NCBI RefSeq assembly: GCF_000424445.1
Contig: NZ_AUJX01000032.1
Span: 1-50,425 of the forward strand
Source: Oribacterium sp. NK2B42
GTDB taxonomy: Bacteria > Bacillota > Clostridia > Lachnospirales > Lachnospiraceae
DNA: 50,425 bases
Direction: 5' to 3'
The position numbers were made by a program, and so were the translations under genes. The notes below the pieces were generated by a model. It was given only the letters and a program-made list of their open reading frames with translations. It was not told the origin of the DNA and did no database searches. Of this stretch, positions 36,543 to 46,398 are shown in pieces (position 1 is the stretch's first letter; the number at the start of each line of letters is the position of its first letter).

Positions 36543-38009
36543 ATGGCCAAGATTATCGGCGATGGCATCACATTCGATGATGTACTGCTCGTACCTCAGT
36601 ATTCAGAGGTTGTTCCCAATTCTGTTGATGTTTCAACTTACCTTACAAAATCCATAAAGTTAAACATCCCGTTTATTTCTGCAGGTATGGATACCGTTAC
36701 AGAGCATCAGATGGCTATCGCCATGGCACGCTGCGGCGGCATAGGCATCATCCACAAGAATATGTCTATCGAGCAGCAGGCAGAGGAAGTAGATATGGTA
36801 AAGCGTTCAGAGAACGGCGTTATCACAGATCCTTTCTTCCTTAGCCCGGAGCATACTCTTAAGGATGCCAATGACCTCATGGGCAAGTACAGGATTTCAG
36901 GTGTACCGATCACAGTGGATCGTAAGCTTGTGGGTATCATCACAAACCGTGATCTGGTTTTCGAAGAGGATTTCACAAAGCAGATCAAGGAGTGCATGAC
37001 TTCCGAAAATCTCATAACAGCAAAGGAAGGAACAACTGTTGAGGAGGCAAAGCAGATCCTCGCAAAGGCAAAGGTTGAGAAGCTTCCTATCGTAGATGAT
37101 GATGGAGTTCTCAAGGGTCTCATCACAATCAAGGATATCGAGAAGCAGATGAAGTATCCTAATTCTGCAAAGGATTCACAGGGAAGACTTCTTTGCGGTG
37201 CAGCCCTCGGAATCACTGCCAATGTTGTAGAAAGAGCAGCTGAGCTCGTAAAGGCACATGTTGATGTGGTTGTACTTGATTCTGCTCACGGTCACAGCGG
37301 AAACGTACTTAAGTGTGTATCACTTCTCAAGGAGAAGTTCCCGGATCTTCAGATCATTGCCGGTAATGTTGCCACAGGTGCCGCAACCGAAGCTCTTATC
37401 AAGGCAGGAGCTGACTGCGTAAAGATCGGTATCGGACCGGGATCTATCTGTACAACCCGAGTTGTTGCAGGTATCGGTGTTCCTCAGATCACAGCAGTTA
37501 TGAATTCTTACGAGGTATCTTCAAAGTATGGTGTACCTATCATCGCAGATGGTGGTATCCAGTATTCCGGTGATGTTGTAAAGGCTATCGCAGCAGGCGG
37601 AAACACAGTTATGATGGGTTCTGTATTTGCGGGGTGTGATGAGGCTCCGGGTGAATTCGAGCTTTATCAGGGACGTAAGTACAAGGTATACAGAGGCATG
37701 GGCTCAATGGGTGCCATGAAGCAGAAGAACGGTTCTGCAGACCGTTATTTCCAGGCCAATGCCAAGAAGCTCGTACCTGAAGGTGTTGAGGGACGTGTTG
37801 CTTACAAGGGTAAGGTAGAGGATACGATATTCCAGTTTGTGGGCGGTCTCAGAGCAGGTATGGGATACTGTGGTGCAAAGGATATTCCTACACTTCAGAG
37901 TACAAGCGAGTTCGTGAAGATCTCAAGTGCATCCCTGAAGGAATCACATCCACATGATATTCACATCACAAAGGAAGCGCCTAACTACTCGGTTGAGGAT
38001 AACGGCTGA
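36543..38009 (+). CDS. guaB: IMP dehydrogenase
   Basis: Oxidises IMP to XMP with NAD+, the committed step to GMP. About 488 aa. The barrel begins [20 protein letters not shown]-domain pair is inserted at about 95-210 ([19 protein letters not shown] and [26 protein letters not shown]). Catalytic Cys303 is in [11 protein letters not shown], with the IMP-binding GMGSMGAM region and active-site flap. The start at 36543 follows AAAGGAG; the frame is open to 36498. Terminator downstream at 38071. Confidence 0.97.
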   Translation: MAKIIGDGITFDDVLLVPQYSEVVPNSVDVSTYLTKSIKLNIPFISAGMDTVTEHQMAIAMARCGGIGIIHKNMSIEQQAEEVDMVKRSENGVITDPFFLSPEHTLKDANDLMGKYRISGVPITVDRKLVGIITNRDLVFEEDFTKQIKECMTSENLITAKEGTTVEEAKQILAKAKVEKLPIVDDDGVLKGLITIKDIEKQMKYPNSAKDSQGRLLCGAALGITANVVERAAELVKAHVDVVVLDSAHGHSGNVLKCVSLLKEKFPDLQIIAGNVATGAATEALIKAGADCVKIGIGPGSICTTRVVAGIGVPQITAVMNSYEVSSKYGVPIIADGGIQYSGDVVKAIAAGGNTVMMGSVFAGCDEAPGEFELYQGRKYKVYRGMGSMGAMKQKNGSADRYFQANAKKLVPEGVEGRVAYKGKVEDTIFQFVGGLRAGMGYCGAKDIPTLQSTSEFVKISSASLKESHPHDIHITKEAPNYSVEDNG

Positions 38010-38070
38010 TATCCGTGTTTTGTAAAAACACTGATGCCGCAAAATTCATAAAACAAATATTTATTTTTCA

Positions 38071-38098
38071 GGCTGTTCCGAAAAGGAACAGCCTTTTT
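38071..38098 (+). terminator. Intrinsic terminator of guaB
   Basis: GGCTGTTCC-GAAAA-GGAACAGCC followed by T5. TATAAT at 38102-38107 right after it is a likely -10 for nadE. Confidence 0.92.
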
Positions 38099-38147
38099 GT
38101 GGTATAATCAACATCAAATAACAGTAAATCAATCGGAGGCTTTTTCA

Positions 38148-40190
38148 ATGATAGAAGGATTTATAAGAGTTGCTTCCGCAACGCCCGGGATAAAGGTTGC
38201 GGATGTTTCACATAATAAAGAAGCGATAATCAGTAACATAGTGGAGGCGGAGAAGCAGGGAGTTAAGCTTATCGTTTTCCCGGAGCTTGCATTAACGGCA
38301 TATACCTGTGCGGATCTGTTCCACCAGACGATTCTTATTGATAAAGCAGAAAAAGCACTGGATGAAATTGCGGAAGAAACCAAAGGAAGAGAAATTGTTG
38401 TAGTAGTGGGAACCACCTGGTATACGGATCATAAGCTTTATAATACAGCTGCTGTTCTTCACGATGGACGTATTCTTGCCATTATCCCCAAGAAGAATCT
38501 TCCGAACTATGGTGAGTTTTATGAGAGAAGATGGTTTAATCCCGGAAGCGAAGCTGTGAGATTTTTAAAGCACAGATCAAAGGCAACCGGAGAAACCTAT
38601 GAGATACCCTTCGGTATGAATATATTGCTCGAAGCCGAAGACTTTAAGGATTTTGTTCTTGCAGCTGAAATCTGTGAGGACGTATGGGTTCCGGAAACTC
38701 CCTCCACAAAGCATGCCCTTGCGGGAGCTACCGTCATTGCCAATACTTCCGCCTCTGATGAAACAGTCGGAAAGGACAGTTACCGCCGGGAGCTTATCCG
38801 TTCCACTAGTGCCCGTCTTGTGGCAGCTTACATCTATACCAATGCAGGCGACGGTGAGTCAACAACAGACCTTGTTTTCGGAGGACAGGATATCATTGCG
38901 GAGAATGGCTCCATAGTTAAAGAAGGAAAGCGCTTCGAGACAGGACTCTACATTGCGGATATCGATCTCCGTAAGCTGGATCAGGAGAGGTCCAGAACCA
39001 CCACGTATCCTTCTGTTTCCGAGGAGCTGAGAGAAAAATATGAGATCGTAAGATTCAGTTTTAAGCCGGAGAAGTTTGAGTCTGAAACGGAGGATTCTGA
39101 AGCCTCAGGAGAAGCTGTTGGAGAAAAGCTCCTTGCCGAAGCATTAGATCTCAGAAGATACATCGATCCTAAACCCTTTGTACCCGGCAATCAGCAGGAG
39201 AGAACCCGGAGGTGTAACGAAATCTTCACCATACAGGCGCTGGGACTCAAAAAGAGACTGGAGCACATCGGCTGCAAGACTGCAGTTATAGGTATTTCCG
39301 GAGGTCTTGATTCCACACTGGCACTTCTGGTTACCGCAAGAGCCTTTGATCTGCTGGGATTACCGAGAGAAAACATTATCTCTGTGACCATGCCGGCTTT
39401 CGGAACCACAGACAGAACCTATAACAATGCCGTGACTCTGACAAAGAGCCTTAACGCCACTCTTAGGGAGATCAATATCAAGGAGTCGGTTTTACTTCAT
39501 TTCAGGGATATCGGACATGATCCGGAGGATCATTCTGTCACCTATGAGAATTCCCAGGCAAGGGAGCGGACCCAGATACTTATGGATATCGCAAATCAGA
39601 CCGATGGAATAGTTATAGGAACAGGAGATCTCAGCGAGCTTGCCCTCGGATGGGCGACCTATAACGGAGACCACATGTCCATGTATGCGGTTAATGCAGG
39701 CGTTCCGAAAACTCTGGTGAGATATCTTGTTAAGTATGTAGCTGATACTTCAGAGGATAAGGCATTAAGCTCATGTCTTTATGATATCTTTGATACACCT
39801 GTGAGCCCGGAGCTTCTTCCTCCGACAGGAGACGGAAAGATATCCCAGAAGACAGAGGATCTGGTGGGACCTTATGAGCTCCACGATTTCTTCCTCTATC
39901 AGATAATGAGATTTGGTTTCAGCCCGAAAAAGGTTTATATGCTGGCTTTGAAGGCTTTCTCACGAGAAAATCAGGGGGATTCGGACGATGCTGAGATATA
40001 CGATGCTGATGAGATCTTCAAATGGTTAAACAAATTCTATTGGAGATTTTTCACTCAGCAGTTCAAGAGAAGCTGTCTCCCTGACGGACCAAAGGTTGGT
40101 TCTGTGGCAGTTTCTCCAAGAGGAGATCTGAGGATGCCGAGTGATGCGGTAGTAAAGCTGTGGATCGAAGAATTGAAAGAATTGAGGTAA
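38148..40190 (+). CDS. nadE: Glutamine-dependent NAD+ synthase
   Basis: Amidates deamido-NAD using ammonia released from glutamine. About 680 aa. The N-terminal nitrilase-type glutaminase has its Glu-Lys-Cys triad recognisable as Glu46 (FPELALTAY), the Lys in PKKNLPNYGEFYERR and Cys176 (AEICEDVW). The C-terminal synthetase has PP-loop GISGGLDSTLAL and GTGDLSELALGW. The start at 38148 follows CGGAGG. Its last codons contain the RBS of the downstream precursor peptide gene, which starts three bases after the stop, so the two are probably translationally coupled. Confidence 0.96.
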   Translation: MIEGFIRVASATPGIKVADVSHNKEAIISNIVEAEKQGVKLIVFPELALTAYTCADLFHQTILIDKAEKALDEIAEETKGREIVVVVGTTWYTDHKLYNTAAVLHDGRILAIIPKKNLPNYGEFYERRWFNPGSEAVRFLKHRSKATGETYEIPFGMNILLEAEDFKDFVLAAEICEDVWVPETPSTKHALAGATVIANTSASDETVGKDSYRRELIRSTSARLVAAYIYTNAGDGESTTDLVFGGQDIIAENGSIVKEGKRFETGLYIADIDLRKLDQERSRTTTYPSVSEELREKYEIVRFSFKPEKFESETEDSEASGEAVGEKLLAEALDLRRYIDPKPFVPGNQQERTRRCNEIFTIQALGLKKRLEHIGCKTAVIGISGGLDSTLALLVTARAFDLLGLPRENIISVTMPAFGTTDRTYNNAVTLTKSLNATLREINIKESVLLHFRDIGHDPEDHSVTYENSQARERTQILMDIANQTDGIVIGTGDLSELALGWATYNGDHMSMYAVNAGVPKTLVRYLVKYVADTSEDKALSSCLYDIFDTPVSPELLPPTGDGKISQKTEDLVGPYELHDFFLYQIMRFGFSPKKVYMLALKAFSRENQGDSDDAEIYDADEIFKWLNKFYWRFFTQQFKRSCLPDGPKVGSVAVSPRGDLRMPSDAVVKLWIEELKELR

Positions 40191-40193
40191 ATT

Positions 40194-40364
40194 ATGGATA
40201 ATATTAAGGATGACAAAAAAGTTCTTGAAAAAAGTGAAGATCTGAATAAGGCTGCGGAGACAGAGTTTATTGATGGATTTTCCGGATTCGAACCCATACC
40301 CGATCAAGATCTGAAGAAGGTTATGGGCGGTCAGGATATCATGACAAAAAGCGATAAATTTTAA
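40194..40364 (+). CDS. Double-glycine leader peptide precursor (bacteriocin/signal peptide-like)
   Basis: 56 aa. The sequence is acidic and Lys-rich, then FEPIPDQDLKKVMGG and a 10-residue tail QDIMTKSDKF. A hydrophobic/acidic segment ending in GG (residues 45-46) is the recognition and cleavage pattern for C39 peptidase transporters, and one is encoded two genes downstream with its catalytic residues intact. The mature product would be only 10 residues, with no Cys and one each of Ser and Thr, and no modifying enzyme is nearby, so an unmodified short peptide is predicted. RBS GAGG lies within the end of nadE. Alternatively the tail may be processed further, or this is a decayed precursor. Confidence 0.68.
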   Translation: MDNIKDDKKVLEKSEDLNKAAETEFIDGFSGFEPIPDQDLKKVMGGQDIMTKSDKF

Positions 40365-40372
40365 GGACAATT

Positions 40373-40888
40373 ATGGATAAAAAACAGCTTTTTAGAAAGA
40401 AAAGTTATGAGCATATCAATTCCCCTGAGAAGCTCGATCAATATCTGGATATTCCCGGTCCCAATACCTGGGCACTGATCATAGCCCTTTTTATAGCAAT
40501 AGGAGCGGCCATACTGTGGGGCATCTTTGGCAGCGTTCCCGACACAGTGGAGGCAGTTGGCATCAGAACACCTAGGGGTATAACCTGCTTTGTGTCTTCC
40601 CAGGAAGCTCATCGCATAGAACCGGGTATGAAGGTAGTTGTAAGTGATGATAAGAACAGCATAGTCGGAACGGTGGATCTGGTTGGAATGAGTGTGTCTT
40701 ATGACAATGCGGGACAAGCCGTTAATGCGCCCTGGCTGTTGGAACATAACCTTAACGATACAGAATGGGTGAGTTCTGTAATCGTAAAGCTTGATGATAG
40801 TGACATAGACAAGCTGGCCATTAACGCAGAGCTTAAGGCAAAGGTTGTGGTGGAAGAGAGCGCACCATATAAGATACTGTTTGACTGA
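40373..40888 (+). CDS. Minimal HlyD/NHLM-type secretion accessory protein
   Basis: 171 aa, far shorter than usual adaptor proteins (about 400). The N-terminus LFRKKSYEHINSPEKLDQYL and one membrane helix (about 38-60, ALIIALFIAIGAAILWGIFGSVP) are typical of the NHLM bacteriocin-system HlyD protein. The barrel part (CFVSSQEAHRIEPGMKVVVS) remains, but the lipoyl and coiled-coil hairpin are absent. It may act as a lid for a Gram-positive exporter that needs no outer-membrane reach. Eight bases separate it from the precursor stop; RBS AAGGA. Confidence 0.78.
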   Translation: MDKKQLFRKKSYEHINSPEKLDQYLDIPGPNTWALIIALFIAIGAAILWGIFGSVPDTVEAVGIRTPRGITCFVSSQEAHRIEPGMKVVVSDDKNSIVGTVDLVGMSVSYDNAGQAVNAPWLLEHNLNDTEWVSSVIVKLDDSDIDKLAINAELKAKVVVEESAPYKILFD

Positions 40889-40902
40889 CTTATGGGAGGC
40901 AT

Positions 40903-43131
40903 ATGAGTAAGATCAATAATATTCCTATAGTTATGATGATGGAGAATACAGAGTGCGGTGCCGCGTGCCTCAATATGATATTGGGATACTACGGCAAATG
41001 GGTCTCTCTTGAGCAGGTTCGCCAGGACTGCGCCATAAACAGGGATGGAAGCAATGCCCTGAACCTTGTTAAGGCGGCACGAAATTACGGTCTCCGGGGA
41101 GGCGGATACCGGGCTTCCGTTGATGCCCTCAGGGATGTTTCAGAACCCTTGATCCTTCACTGGAATTTCAGTCATTTTGTTGTTCTCTGTGGATTTGACA
41201 AGGATAAGGCTGTGATCATCGATCCTGCCATGGGCAGGGTTAATGTTTCCATGGAAGAGTTTGATGTTTCATATACAGGAGTAGTACTTAAGTTTGAGCC
41301 GGGTCCGGAATTCAAGAAAGAGGGACACCGTGATACTGTTATCAATTTTGTGAGAAGCAGACTCAGAAACTCCCACAGAACCTTTTTGGCAGCGGCGCTT
41401 TTTTCGATCCTGGTGGGTCTGGGCGGCCTGATAAGCCCATTCCTCAGCAGGGTATATCTTGATTATATCCTTTCGGGATCAAATGAAGAATGGTTCACAA
41501 CAGTTATAGGATTTATGGCCTTGATGGCAATCTTCATAGGTCTTTCTTCCATAGTTGAAGCTGTCTATGGTCTTCAGGTGGAAGCCAAGCTTGGTGTTAA
41601 TGCCGGCACCAGGTTTATGTGGCATGTTCTCCATCTGCCGGTGGAGTTTTTTAAGCAGCGTTATGTGGGAGATGTGGTCCAGAGACAGGAAAGTAACCAG
41701 AATATCGCCAGGCTTCTGATAAAAAGCCTGGCACCTATAGTGATAGAAGTGGTTTTTACCATTTTTTTTGTTGCAGCCATGCTTCATTATTCTGTTATGC
41801 TTACGCTGCTTGGGGTTTTGGTCTTGTTCCTGAACCTTGTTATCACTGAGAGAGCAACCATGGTTGATATAAACAGAAACCGTGCCCAGCTACAATATAA
41901 AGGGCGTATGGACAACGCCACCATCGCCGGAGTTGAGATGATCGAAACCATAAAGGCATCTGGAACGGAGGATGAATATTTTGAACGATGGGCAGGGCTT
42001 CATGCAAATTTCCTTAATTATGGAAATACCACAAGAGGAGCCCGTTTGGAGGTGTATCTCGGATTTTTCAGGGATCTCGCAAACTGGGCGGTTGTTATCG
42101 CCGGCGGCTGGTTGATATTACAGGGAGAGATAACAGTCGGTATGCTTCTTGCCATCCAGGGTTTTCTGTCCAATGTTTCTACACCGTTACAGAGTCTTAT
42201 CTCAGTGGGCCAGCAGTTCCAGGAGCTTGTCAATGCCATTAACAGAGTTGAAGATGTAATGAGATACAAAGCGGACGTTCCGGAGACCTTCAGCGAGGAG
42301 ATGGAGAAGGCCGGGATCGTCTTGCCAAAAGAAGGCTCAGACTCTGAGAAACGGGACTTAGATAAGGATCGTATAGTTGAAAAACTATTCCAAAACGAAG
42401 ATCCCGAAAAACTGAGCGGAGAGATTGAGTTCAGGAATGTTACCTTTGGCTACAGCAAACTATCGGATCCTTTTATTGAAAACTTCTCATTAAAGGTTCC
42501 CGCAGGCGGCAGTGTAGCATTTGTGGGATATTCAGGCTGCGGCAAGAGCACCATGGCCAAGCTTTTGTCGGGACTTTATAAGCCTTGGTCGGGAGAGATA
42601 CTTTATGACGGAACTCCTATCAATGATATACCAAGGGATATATTCACCAGTTCACTTTCTGTAGTTGATCAGGATATCGTTCTTTTCGAGGATGAGATAG
42701 CTGAAAATATTTCTCTGTGGGATAAATCAATAGAGGATTTTGACATCATCCTTGCCGCAAGAGATGCTCATATCCACGATGAGATCATTTCAAGAGAAGG
42801 CGGTTATCATGGCATGATCCGTGAGAACGGAAAGAACTTTTCCGGAGGACAGAGGCAGCGTATCGAGATCGCAAGAGTCCTCGCTGAGGATCCGTCCATA
42901 CTTATACTTGATGAAGCCACCAGCGCCCTTGATGCTGAGACCGAATATAAGGTCATGGATTCCATCAGGGATCGAGGCATTTCGACGATAGTAATTGCCC
43001 ATCGTCTTTCCACTATTCGTGAGTGTGATGAGATCATTGTTATGGACAAGGGGAAGATTGTTGACAGAGGAACGCATGATGAACTTATGTCAAGGGGAGG
43101 CTTGTATCACCAGCTTATTACGATGGAGTAA
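40903..43131 (+). CDS. Peptidase-containing ABC exporter (C39 peptidase, permease, ATPase)
   Basis: 742 aa, NHLM ABC1 type. The C39 peptidase at about 1-135 has catalytic Cys18 (TECGAAC), His91 (NFSHFVVL) and Asp107 (IIDPAMGR). The transmembrane domain spans about 155-440. The ATPase has Walker A GYSGCGKST (about 541), signature FSGGQRQR, Walker B LILDEATSALD and a switch His. It should cleave after GG of the upstream precursor and export the C-terminal part. GGGAGG precedes the ATG; 4 bp to the next gene. Cytoplasmic membrane dimer, or heteromer with the next protein. Confidence 0.93.
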   Translation: MSKINNIPIVMMMENTECGAACLNMILGYYGKWVSLEQVRQDCAINRDGSNALNLVKAARNYGLRGGGYRASVDALRDVSEPLILHWNFSHFVVLCGFDKDKAVIIDPAMGRVNVSMEEFDVSYTGVVLKFEPGPEFKKEGHRDTVINFVRSRLRNSHRTFLAAALFSILVGLGGLISPFLSRVYLDYILSGSNEEWFTTVIGFMALMAIFIGLSSIVEAVYGLQVEAKLGVNAGTRFMWHVLHLPVEFFKQRYVGDVVQRQESNQNIARLLIKSLAPIVIEVVFTIFFVAAMLHYSVMLTLLGVLVLFLNLVITERATMVDINRNRAQLQYKGRMDNATIAGVEMIETIKASGTEDEYFERWAGLHANFLNYGNTTRGARLEVYLGFFRDLANWAVVIAGGWLILQGEITVGMLLAIQGFLSNVSTPLQSLISVGQQFQELVNAINRVEDVMRYKADVPETFSEEMEKAGIVLPKEGSDSEKRDLDKDRIVEKLFQNEDPEKLSGEIEFRNVTFGYSKLSDPFIENFSLKVPAGGSVAFVGYSGCGKSTMAKLLSGLYKPWSGEILYDGTPINDIPRDIFTSSLSVVDQDIVLFEDEIAENISLWDKSIEDFDIILAARDAHIHDEIISREGGYHGMIRENGKNFSGGQRQRIEIARVLAEDPSILILDEATSALDAETEYKVMDSIRDRGISTIVIAHRLSTIRECDEIIVMDKGKIVDRGTHDELMSRGGLYHQLITME

Positions 43132-43134
43132 AGA

Positions 43135-45306
43135 ATGGGACTTCTTGATAATCAGATAAAAACCAGAAGAAAAAATGATAATGATGCCATGGAGCGGGCG
43201 TTGGGCGAGCTTCGCGCGGCGGTCATGGGAGAAGAGATTTACTTCCAGAGCAAGGGCACAAAAGATGATGCCCTTAAGGAAATACTTATTTATTACGGGG
43301 TTAAATATGAAGATCCCCCAAGTATCCTTGACTCCTTTGAAGACCGGATGAATTTCATGCTCAGTCCTACAGGTATCATGAAGAGACACGTCAGGCTTGC
43401 CGGAAAATGGTGGATCCATGATGCCAATCCCATACTGGCTTATACCAAAACCGGAGAGGCATTGGCCCTGCTTCCGAAAAATTTCGGAGGATATCAGTGG
43501 TATGATTATAAAAGCGGTAAGTATATCAAGGCACAGAAGGATAATGTGGATATATTTACCGGGGAGGCTATCCTTTTTTACAGACCTATGCCCATAAAAA
43601 AAATGACTCTTATGGATTATTTCAGGTATATAGTGACTGAAATAAGAACCTACAGGATCATATATTTTGTTCTCCTCAGTATGATGGTCAGCTTTATGGG
43701 ACTTGTGACGCCTGTCTTTACAAGAATGATATTTGATACTGCTATCCCCATGAAGAGCAGGCGCGGTCTTATGGTCATAGCTGCCTCTTTCCTGGGAATT
43801 CTTGTTTCGACCATGCTGATAAAGCTCAGTAAAGCCATGTCACTCAGAACTATCCAGAGGAAAGCCGAGATTGCTTCAGAATGCGGGATCATGGGAAGAG
43901 TTCTCAATCTTCCTGTGCAGTTTTTTGAGAATCATAATTCCGGTGAGATGCAGAGAAGGATAATGGCGGGTAAGGAGATCGTTGAAAAGACCACAACTAT
44001 AGCATTGGCTGCCATAGTCGGGGCTGTACTCGCTGTAGCCTACCTCATCCAGATAATGGTTATGGTTCCGGAGCTGTTTCCTGCCACCATCGCTATAGTT
44101 GCCATACAGATATTTTTCTTTGTCCTAATAGCATGGATACAGCAGGACTGGAATTATACTCTTCTTGAGGTTAAGTCAAAGATAAACGGACTTACCTATC
44201 AGCTTTTTTCCGGAATACAGAAAATAAAGCTTGCCGGTGCGGAAAAGAGAGCATTTGCCAAGTGGGCAAAGCTGTTTAAAGAGGAGTCTGACTGTAATTA
44301 CAATGCTCCTACCATCACAACTCTTCCGGTGGTTCTTGAAGAGTTTATAGTTTTGGCAGGCACTGTGGTGCTTTGCGTGATAGCGGTGAGAAAAAATCTC
44401 AGTGAAGCCGATTTCATGACATTTTCTTCGGCTTTTACATTATTTCAGGCATCCTTTTCGGCATTGATCTCTGTGGAAGGTGAGATATGTATGATAGGAC
44501 CTTTGACCCGGGAACTCATGCCTATTCTTGAGGCTGTGCCTGAGGTCGGAGAAAGTAAAAAGCCTATACCGCGTATGACCGGAGGTATAGAGCTTAGTAA
44601 TGTCAGCTTCAGATACTCTGATGATGGTCCCATGGTACTTAAGGAGATAAATCTCAAGATACAGCCGGGACAGTATGTGGCCATTGTCGGGCATACGGGC
44701 TGTGGCAAGAGTACCCTTATGAAGCTTCTTCTTGGGTTCGTGACCCCTACTGAAGGTGGGATATACTACGACGGAAGGGGTCTGGACTCCATTGACCTTA
44801 AGAGACTGCGCAGAAATATCGGAGTTGTTTTGCAGAATGCCCATCTTTTTGCAGGTACGATTTTTTCCAATATTTCCATCGCCTGCCCGGGGCTTACCAT
44901 GAAGGAAGCCTGGAAAGCGGCAGAAATGGCTGATATAGCAGATGATATCCGGGCTATGCCACTTGGTATGAGAACTATGATCTCTGAGAGTGGCGGCACT
45001 ATATCCGGAGGTCAGAAGCAGAGGCTTATGATAGCCCAGGCTATAGCCTGCAAGCCCAGGATCCTTATGTTCGATGAAGCCACCAGTGCTCTTGATAATA
45101 TCTCCCAGGATCAGATAGCAGAGTCACTTTCGCAGCTTAAGTGTACCCGTATTGTGATCGCCCACAGATTAAGTACGATCAAAAAGTGCAGCAGGATCAT
45201 AGTGCTGGATGGCGGGCAGATAGTTGAAGACGGTAAGTATGAGGAGCTTCTGGACAGGGGCGGTCTGTTCTCAGAGCTCATAAAGCGGCAGCAGGTGGAT
45301 ATGTGA
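43135..45306 (+). CDS. NHLM-type ABC exporter with long N-terminal domain (no peptidase)
   Basis: 723 aa. About 150 N-terminal residues (DAMERALGELRAAVMGEE, RLAGKWWIHDANPILAYTKTGEALALLP) replace the C39 domain; this is characteristic of the second ABC protein (NHLM ABC2) in such clusters. A six-helix permease domain follows, then an ATPase with Walker A GHTGCGKST (about 519), signature SGGQKQR and Walker B LMFDEATSALD. It probably works together with the upstream transporter. Start ATG 43135 lies 3 bp after the previous stop. Terminator at 45411. Confidence 0.92.
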   Translation: MGLLDNQIKTRRKNDNDAMERALGELRAAVMGEEIYFQSKGTKDDALKEILIYYGVKYEDPPSILDSFEDRMNFMLSPTGIMKRHVRLAGKWWIHDANPILAYTKTGEALALLPKNFGGYQWYDYKSGKYIKAQKDNVDIFTGEAILFYRPMPIKKMTLMDYFRYIVTEIRTYRIIYFVLLSMMVSFMGLVTPVFTRMIFDTAIPMKSRRGLMVIAASFLGILVSTMLIKLSKAMSLRTIQRKAEIASECGIMGRVLNLPVQFFENHNSGEMQRRIMAGKEIVEKTTTIALAAIVGAVLAVAYLIQIMVMVPELFPATIAIVAIQIFFFVLIAWIQQDWNYTLLEVKSKINGLTYQLFSGIQKIKLAGAEKRAFAKWAKLFKEESDCNYNAPTITTLPVVLEEFIVLAGTVVLCVIAVRKNLSEADFMTFSSAFTLFQASFSALISVEGEICMIGPLTRELMPILEAVPEVGESKKPIPRMTGGIELSNVSFRYSDDGPMVLKEINLKIQPGQYVAIVGHTGCGKSTLMKLLLGFVTPTEGGIYYDGRGLDSIDLKRLRRNIGVVLQNAHLFAGTIFSNISIACPGLTMKEAWKAAEMADIADDIRAMPLGMRTMISESGGTISGGQKQRLMIAQAIACKPRILMFDEATSALDNISQDQIAESLSQLKCTRIVIAHRLSTIKKCSRIIVLDGGQIVEDGKYEELLDRGGLFSELIKRQQVDM

Positions 45307-45410
45307 GAACGGCTCATCAGGATGAGCTCCGGCTCCTGGTCCACTCACGTCCGGTCAAGCTGTTGTGAGAACTTAGTTGGTTAATATATTTTATTTTCAT
45401 AAAACAGTTG

Positions 45411-45469
45411 AAAAAGTCCAAAGGGTGAGCAATATTTATAATGCACACTCTTTGGACTTTTTCTTTTTT
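45411..45469 (+). terminator. Intrinsic terminator of the peptide export cassette
   Basis: AAAAAGTCCAAAG with CTTTGGACTTTTT, plus GGGTG/CACAC inside, followed by a T-rich run. Confidence 0.9.
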
Positions 45470-45495
45470 GTGACATAAGTCCTGCTTCTGTTGGG

Positions 45496-45566
45496 CAGAT
45501 AGGAGCCGACAAAAGCGTATCTGTATGTCAGAGATAAGCGGCGAAAAACATGCGTTTATAGAGGGG
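45496..45566 (+). repeat. Leader-located dispersed repeat
   Basis: GCAGATAGGAGCCGAC ... GTATCTGTATG, then TCAGAGATAAGCGGCGAAAA-ACATGCGTTTATAGAGG (45528-45564). The same arrangement as at 25691 and 33449. It provides the RBS region of the methyltransferase gene. Confidence 0.75.
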
Positions 45567-45571
45567 AATCA

Positions 45572-46372
45572 TTGGAGAAGATCATATCTACCGGTAATAA
45601 ATTGGTAAAAGAGGTTAGGGAACTTGAAAAGAAGGCAAAGCTGAGACGGGAAACCGGACTCTTTGTGGCCGAAGGCGAGAGGCTTTGCAGTGAGATCCCT
45701 GCGGATTCCATAGTCCGTATATTTGTTACCCCGGATTACCATGGACGGATGCCAGAGGGTTTAGTGTGGGATAAAGTTAAAAATACGTATACAAGAGCCG
45801 GAGGAGATATTGCTGTATATCAGGTGTCGAGGCAGATCATGGAATTCATGTCGGACACAAAAACAAGTCAGGGCATACTTGCTATCGTAAAACAGAAACA
45901 TTACAAATCTTTATCCGGAGATTTCTTTATCATTCTTGATACCCTGCAGGATCCGGGAAACATGGGAACCATATTCAGAACAGCCGAGGCTGCGGGAGTA
46001 AAGGGAATAATCATGAATCGGAACTGTGTCGATATTTATTCACCCAAGGTTGTCAGAGCTACAATGGGGGCAATGTTCAGGATGCCTTTCATTATATGTG
46101 AGGACCTTTCTGCCGAAATAATAAGAATGAAGGATAAAGGCATAGCTATATATGCGGCACACCTTAAGGGTGAGAAGAACCATTGGGAATTCGATTACAG
46201 TAAACCTACGGCGTTCATGATAGGAAACGAAGGCAATGGTCTCAGTGATGAGATCGCAGCACTGTCGGATGCATATATGCGTATTCCGATGATGGGAAAA
46301 ACCGAGTCATTAAATGCAGCTGTTGCAGCAACTGTACTGATGTATGAAACGGTCAGACAGCGTATGAACTGA
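45572..46372 (+). CDS. TrmH/SpoU-family RNA 2'-O-methyltransferase
   Basis: 266 aa, start TTG with GAGGGG five bases upstream. An RNA-binding N-terminal substrate domain ([27 protein letters not shown]) precedes a SPOUT trefoil-knot domain: motif 1 [21 protein letters not shown], motif 2 [13 protein letters not shown], motif 3 [16 protein letters not shown]. Methylates rRNA or tRNA ribose with SAM. Overlaps the open frame of argF by one base at the stop, though the argF start is 26 bases later. Confidence 0.92.
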   Translation: MEKIISTGNKLVKEVRELEKKAKLRRETGLFVAEGERLCSEIPADSIVRIFVTPDYHGRMPEGLVWDKVKNTYTRAGGDIAVYQVSRQIMEFMSDTKTSQGILAIVKQKHYKSLSGDFFIILDTLQDPGNMGTIFRTAEAAGVKGIIMNRNCVDIYSPKVVRATMGAMFRMPFIICEDLSAEIIRMKDKGIAIYAAHLKGEKNHWEFDYSKPTAFMIGNEGNGLSDEIAALSDAYMRIPMMGKTESLNAAVAATVLMYETVRQRMN

Positions 46373-46398
46373 TGACAGAGTCGAAAGGGGAGGATATT

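Noticed and set aside
40194-40364. Lanthipeptide or sactipeptide precursor
   Set aside because: The predicted core has no Cys and no modification enzyme is nearby, so a modified RiPP is not supported.
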